Below are positions 7,022 through 9,737 of a stretch of 9,737 bases of DNA, piece after piece; position 1 is the first letter of the stretch, and every line of letters begins with the position of its first letter. This DNA comes from Yoonia sp. (GTDB lineage: Bacteria; Pseudomonadota; Alphaproteobacteria; Rhodobacterales; Rhodobacteraceae). The notes beneath the pieces were generated by a model. It saw only the letters and a list, made by a program, of their open reading frames with translations, was not told the origin of the DNA and did not search any database. Where the stretch lies: positions 1 to 9,737 of the forward strand of contig JAPKCP010000119.1 in assembly GCA_028822885.1 (NCBI GenBank). The letters are read 5' to 3'. The translations under genes and the position numbers were made by a program.

Positions 7022-7666
7022 ATGGAAATAAACAAAGAACGCGATCCCACCTTGACGTCGCAGGCCAAGGCAAAGCCGCGCCGCCTGCATCCAGATGAAC
7101 GCCGTCAACTCATTGTCGATGGCGCGGTTGCTTTCTTTGCAGAGGTAGGACTGGACGGTAAAACCCGTGACCTCGCAAAGCATCTTGGCATTACCCAATC
7201 GCTTCTTTTCAACTACTTCGCCACCAAAGACGCGCTGACAGAGGCCGTATACGAACAGGTTTATCTGAACCGTCTTTCGCCGGATTGGCCGCGCCGCCTA
7301 ACGGATCGCAGTGTTCCACTTCGCGCGCGGTTGTTGGCGTTCTACAGCGACTATAGTGAACTCATCTTCGAATATACTTGGATGCGGATTTTTATGTTTT
7401 CGGGCTTGGCAGGTGCCGAACTTAATCGGCGGTATCTAGACCACATGCACCAAATGATTCTGCGCCCACTTTTAGAAGAAATACGAGCTGTCTCATCCAA
7501 ATCTATCGCACCAACAATGGAAGACCTTTGGAATCTCCACGGCGGCATCGTCTATATTGGTATCCGACAACACATCTACCGCATGCCGTGCCCCGACGAC
7601 CCAAATGAGGCGATTGAGCGATCAGTTGATCGCTTTCTGAAGGCATTCCATGTCGCGATAGACTAG
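7022..7666 (+). CDS. TetR-family transcriptional regulator
   Basis: From the ATG at 7022 this is a 214-residue protein, normal for TetR repressors. The N-terminal domain fits the family: RRQLIVDGAVAFFAEVGLDG (about 28-46), then the helix-turn-helix TRDLAKHLGITQSLLFNYF (48-66) and ATKDAL. The rest is a helical ligand-binding domain that I cannot assign to a ligand; FMFSGLAGAELNRRYL is its most distinctive stretch. An upstream ATG at 6965 would add 19 residues, but it is the exact centre of the 20-bp palindrome, so I prefer 7022, though neither start has a convincing Shine-Dalgarno. Divergent to the hydroxylase/TRAP operon, it is very likely its regulator and autoregulated. It is followed by a long inverted repeat (7715-7766). 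Confidence 0.88.
   Translation: MEINKERDPTLTSQAKAKPRRLHPDERRQLIVDGAVAFFAEVGLDGKTRDLAKHLGITQSLLFNYFATKDALTEAVYEQVYLNRLSPDWPRRLTDRSVPLRARLLAFYSDYSELIFEYTWMRIFMFSGLAGAELNRRYLDHMHQMILRPLLEEIRAVSSKSIAPTMEDLWNLHGGIVYIGIRQHIYRMPCPDDPNEAIERSVDRFLKAFHVAID
7617..7634. repeat. second GATCA-N2-TGATC palindrome, inside the 3' end of the TetR gene
   Basis: AGCGATCAGTTGATCGCT has two perfect 8-base arms around a GT spacer. It shares the GATCA-N2-TGATC architecture of the palindrome at 6955-6974 but is coding sequence (ERSVDR). It may be an auxiliary binding site or chance. Confidence 0.35.
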
Positions 7667-7714
7667 CAGTGATGAAATGAACAAGCTGATAGCGATCCGT
7701 TAATCCACCGTTAC

Positions 7715-7766
7715 AATACTGCGCCGTAGTGTTGGCATTTCGGCCTCTCGGGCACGGCGCAGTATT
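7715..7766. terminator. long inverted repeat between convergent genes, probable terminator
   Basis: AATACTGCGCCGT at 7715-7727 is perfectly complemented by ACGGCGCAGTATT at 7754-7766, a 13-bp stem enclosing 26 bases that can form a small inner GGC/GCC stem (7734-7736 with 7743-7745). On + the right arm runs into TTTT (7765-7768) and then GTTATCTT, a modest T-rich tail, 48 bases after the TetR stop. The convergent oxidoreductase ends at 7867 on the other strand, where the same hairpin could act but without a T-tract. The remaining gap (7767-7866) shows nothing I can name. A large loop is unusual for a simple terminator. Confidence 0.6.
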
Positions 7767-7866
7767 TTGTTATCTTCAACCAGTCGCAACAGCGTTTACC
7801 GCGGCCAAATTGATGGCAGTTACCTTCACAACCGATCAACAAGGCCTCGGATCTGTTGCTTTAGGA

Positions 7867-8796
7867 TCAGCCAGCTTTCATATCGATGACGATTTTGCCA
7901 ACCGCATGCCCGTCATCCAGCTTGTCGTAAGCTTTGACCACATCGGCAAAGGCAAAGGTGCTGTCGATCACTGGTTTGAGCGTGCCTTTGGTGATCATGT
8001 CGGCCAGCGTGGTCAGCTGCGCTCCGTTTGGCTCCATGAAGAACCAGTCAAAAGATACGCCGTGCTTTGTCGCCAAGTCATCGGTATCTTGGCCTTTGAT
8101 CGAAACCAAATGTCCGCCCTTCTTAAGGACTTTGAAGGAATTTTGCATTACTTCTCCACCAGACATATCGAAAACCACATCATAGTCGGCGATGATGTCG
8201 GTGAAGTCCTGTTCCTTGTAGTTGATCACCAGATCAGCCCCAAGTGCCGTGACCAAATCTGCGTTTCGTGCGCTGACAGTTGTTGCCACAAAGGCCCCAA
8301 TATCCTTGGCGATCTGAATGGCCAGCGTCCCGACACCGCCAGAGCCTGCATGGATCAAAACTTTTTGATCAGCTTTCAATCCGGCCTTGTCGACCAAGGC
8401 TTGCCACGCGGTTAGGCCAGTCAGCGGGATCGAGGCGGCCTCAATGTGGCTGATGCTTGCTGGCTTATGCGCCAAAGCGGAGGCCTGCACCCGCGCCACG
8501 TCTGCCAACGACCCAGCGTCTTCCTGATGGGCCCGTGCGAACACCGCGTCCCCAACTTTGAAACCCGTCACGTCAGCCCCAATGGCCGTGATAACGCCGC
8601 TGACATCATAGCCCATCACATGGGGGAACGTCAGCGGGATCATGTCTTTCACATAACCAGCACGCACGATGTTATCGATTGGGTTCAAACTGGCGGCATG
8701 CACGTCGATGAGCACGCTATCCGCAGTCAGCGCGGGGCTTGCCACATCAGTAATTTCGATTGGGCCAGTATAGGCGTTAAAAACAGCGGCTTTCAT
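7867..8796 (-). CDS. NADP-dependent medium-chain oxidoreductase, quinone oxidoreductase (zeta-crystallin) type
   Basis: The 309-residue protein belongs to the medium-chain dehydrogenase superfamily, cytosolic enzymes reducing quinones or activated carbonyls and alkenes with NADPH. The N-terminal catalytic domain has HAASLNPIDNIVRAGY (33-48), FPHVMGYDVSGVITAIG (57-73) and VGDAVFA. The cofactor domain has HAGSGGVG at 149-156, the Rossmann glycine motif, followed by VSARN (174-178) and LGAD. It lacks the cysteine cluster and ligands of zinc alcohol dehydrogenases. The ATG at 8796 is chosen because AAAGGA lies eight bases upstream and MKAAVF is the family's usual beginning; the longer start at 8856 adds 20 unlike residues. 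It is convergent with the TetR gene and separated from it by a hairpin, so it is probably not part of the hydroxylase regulon. The exact substrate is unknown. Confidence 0.9.
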   Translation of the reverse strand: MKAAVFNAYTGPIEITDVASPALTADSVLIDVHAASLNPIDNIVRAGYVKDMIPLTFPHVMGYDVSGVITAIGADVTGFKVGDAVFARAHQEDAGSLADVARVQASALAHKPASISHIEAASIPLTGLTAWQALVDKAGLKADQKVLIHAGSGGVGTLAIQIAKDIGAFVATTVSARNADLVTALGADLVINYKEQDFTDIIADYDVVFDMSGGEVMQNSFKVLKKGGHLVSIKGQDTDDLATKHGVSFDWFFMEPNGAQLTTLADMITKGTLKPVIDSTFAFADVVKAYDKLDDGHAVGKIVIDMKAG

Positions 8797-8849
8797 AATG
8801 AGAATCCTTTGTGAGTGACGTTGTATGGCGCGTTGAGCGCTATCTCTGC

Positions 8850-8906
8850 ACCCCATGTAGGAACGGAATCCGCGAATACGATCCCCGTTCGCGCCTACCG
8901 TGGGGT
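8850..8906. repeat. imperfect inverted repeat in the gap upstream of the oxidoreductase gene
   Basis: Arms ACCCCA-TG-TAGG-AACGG (8850-8866) and CCGTT-CGCG-CCTA-CCG-TGGGGT (8885-8906) pair over about 15 to 17 bases with one bulge and a 4-base internal loop, around an 18-base loop. It lies 54 bases before the oxidoreductase start on its strand. There is no T-tract in either direction, so it is not a convincing terminator; a cruciform, a leader structure or a remnant of a small mobile repeat are all possible. The rest of the 295-base gap 8797-9091 has only short forward and reverse frames that resemble no protein I know. Confidence 0.4.
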
Positions 8907-9091
8907 AAATACGAATTTAGGGCGACGAATGGGCAAACCGCTGGACCCAATTTTCGCAGAATTATGCCTATGGGGTTCTTTGCTGCTATCGGGTTTAGCG
9001 GCAGTAACTCGTGACAAACCAAACAGTGTAGAAAGCTTACCTTAGCCCGACCTTGGCGACCGTTCTCGCGCTAGAAATGTCAGCAGTTGGA

Positions 9092-9580
9092 TCAAGAATA
9101 CACACCGTTGGAATACGTAAGTTCGTAACGATGGCCGTATAGTTCAAATACGGTACCGAAGGAATCTTCGACATATACCATGCGATACGTCTTCTCGTTC
9201 GGGAAGTATTCACGGACAGGCATGCGTTGTTTTCCGCCAGCGGCAACGATCTTTTCAAGCAAGTCTTCCAGATTGGAATCTTGAATCGCAAAATGAAATG
9301 TTCCTTGCTGCCGGAACTTGAGATTTTCATCCGGCGCGTGGTGTCCTTCGAATTCAAACAGCTCAAACCCAATCCTGTCAGCCATTGCGAGGTGGGCAAT
9401 ACGCATGCGCCCCCAACCTGCACCAAAGACGTCAGAACACATCTGGCCGATGTCACTATCGTCTTCGATAATCTCAGTCGGCTGCATGATCACATAGAAA
9501 CCGAGGACGTCGCCGTAAAATTTATTGCCGTGTCCAGATCTGGGACAGAAAGGCCGATGTGAGAGAATGTGCGTGGAGTG
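9092..9580 (-). pseudogene. VOC-superfamily (glyoxalase/dioxygenase fold) gene, frameshifted and lacking a start
   Basis: From about 9520 down to the stop at 9092 the frame encodes a VOC-type protein: KFYGDVLGFYVIM, then a core with GFELFEFEGHHAPDEN and GTFHFAIQD, and the C-terminal metal-site region DSFGTVFELYGHRYELTYS. The expected beginning, RTFSHIGLSVPDLDTAI with the first metal-ligand-like histidine, lies just upstream but in another frame. Restoring one A in the A/T run at 9517-9523 (ATAAATTTT to ATAAAATTTT) joins them as ...DLDTAIKFYGDVLGF.... In the corrected frame no ATG lies near the expected N terminus; only a GTG at 9618, well upstream, is available. A 174-residue frame from a GTG at 9616 is open but its first 30 residues do not match the family. 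The gene is therefore probably broken, unless there is a sequencing error. The substrate of an intact relative cannot be told. Confidence 0.72.
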
Positions 9581-9737
9581 GGTGTTCCGGAAGCTGTGCA
9601 ATGTGGGTCTACCCACACCTTCTTGAGCAAATCCGTCGCGCGCCTGACTTGGTCATTCGTCTCACGGCGGCACCGCAGGTCGGTGTTGTTGCGAGTGTTC
9701 TGACTGGTGACATTGATCTTGGGGTTGTGGCAGAAAA
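9569..9737 (+). pseudogene. LysR-type regulator fragment: substrate-binding domain only, cut by the window end
   Basis: From 9601 to the window end the forward frame encodes MWVYPHLLEQIRRAPDLVIR followed by LTAAPQVGVVASVLTGDIDLGVVAE, which has the pattern of the beginning of a LysR substrate-binding domain (P.Ll......P...i......... l..G.iDl.i). The strand just before it in another frame reads VGVPEAV, the expected first beta strand. Adding one base near 9598 joins them as VGVPEAV-A-MWVYPHLLEQ. Upstream of about 9563 this frame is closed by TGA, and no helix-turn-helix domain precedes it; instead the N terminus of the VOC gene is encoded on the other strand. So this looks like a decapitated and frameshifted regulator gene whose 3' part continues beyond the window. 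Assignment rests on pattern recognition only. Confidence 0.5.

Noticed and set aside
7729..8415. 228-codon open frame on the + strand
   Set aside because: It lies antisense to the quinone-oxidoreductase-like gene, which has clear family motifs and a good ribosome-binding site; the forward peptide resembles nothing and starts inside the hairpin at 7715-7766.
8811..9045. Overlapping short frames on both strands in the gap before the oxidoreductase
   Set aside because: 60-76 codons, mutually overlapping, no recognisable motif and no clear ribosome-binding site; treated as non-coding.
9037..9456. 139-codon open frame on the minus strand overlapping the VOC gene
   Set aside because: It is an out-of-frame reading of the VOC coding region; its peptide shows no domain pattern.
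1..9737. CRISPR arrays, tRNA or rRNA genes, insertion sequences
   Set aside because: No spaced direct repeats, no tRNA-like cloverleaf, no rRNA-like sequence, and no transposase motif was seen anywhere in the window.

Overview
The window reads as a chromosomal segment of an alphaproteobacterium, most likely a marine Rhodobacterales (roseobacter-type) organism. This is inferred from moderate GC, tightly packed ATGA-overlapping genes, and the combination of a TRAP transporter, a CoxMSL-type molybdenum hydroxylase and a TetR regulator. No marker gene fixes the taxon.

Layout. A few bases at the left edge (2-94, + strand) may be the 3' end of a convergent gene. From 6894 down to 100, all on the minus strand, lies one apparent six-gene transcription unit. 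It runs from an FAD subunit, a [2Fe-2S] subunit and a molybdopterin subunit of a xanthine-dehydrogenase/CO-dehydrogenase-family hydroxylase (order M-S-L, each pair overlapping by ATGA) to a TRAP transporter: DctP binding protein, DctQ small permease and DctM large permease (Q and M also overlapping by ATGA). Stem-loops sit just upstream and just downstream of dctP, so the binding-protein message is bracketed by RNA structure. Divergent from the operon, on the + strand (7022-7666), is a TetR-family regulator. The 127-bp gap between the two start codons carries a perfect 20-bp palindrome (6955-6974), the obvious candidate operator.

The genes make a coherent hypothesis: TRAP imports an organic substrate from the periplasm, the Mo/Fe-S/FAD enzyme hydroxylates it in the cytoplasm, and the TetR protein senses substrate or product and controls both directions. 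The large subunit lacks the CO-dehydrogenase form I loop and the form II AYRGAGR loop (it has QYRAVGHP), and CO would not need a transporter, so the substrate is probably an organic molecule such as an N-heterocycle, purine or aldehyde-like compound. The sequence does not identify it. The DctP protein also appears to lack the arginine that most TRAP binding proteins use to hold a carboxylate.

Right of the regulator a strong 13-bp inverted repeat separates it from a convergent medium-chain quinone-oxidoreductase-like gene (7867-8796, minus). The last 650 bases look degraded: a VOC/glyoxalase-fold gene (minus) with a one-base frameshift and no proper start codon abuts a LysR substrate-binding-domain fragment (plus) that has lost its DNA-binding half and also needs a one-base correction. 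This suggests a deletion or rearrangement junction near 9565-9585, or poor sequence quality there.
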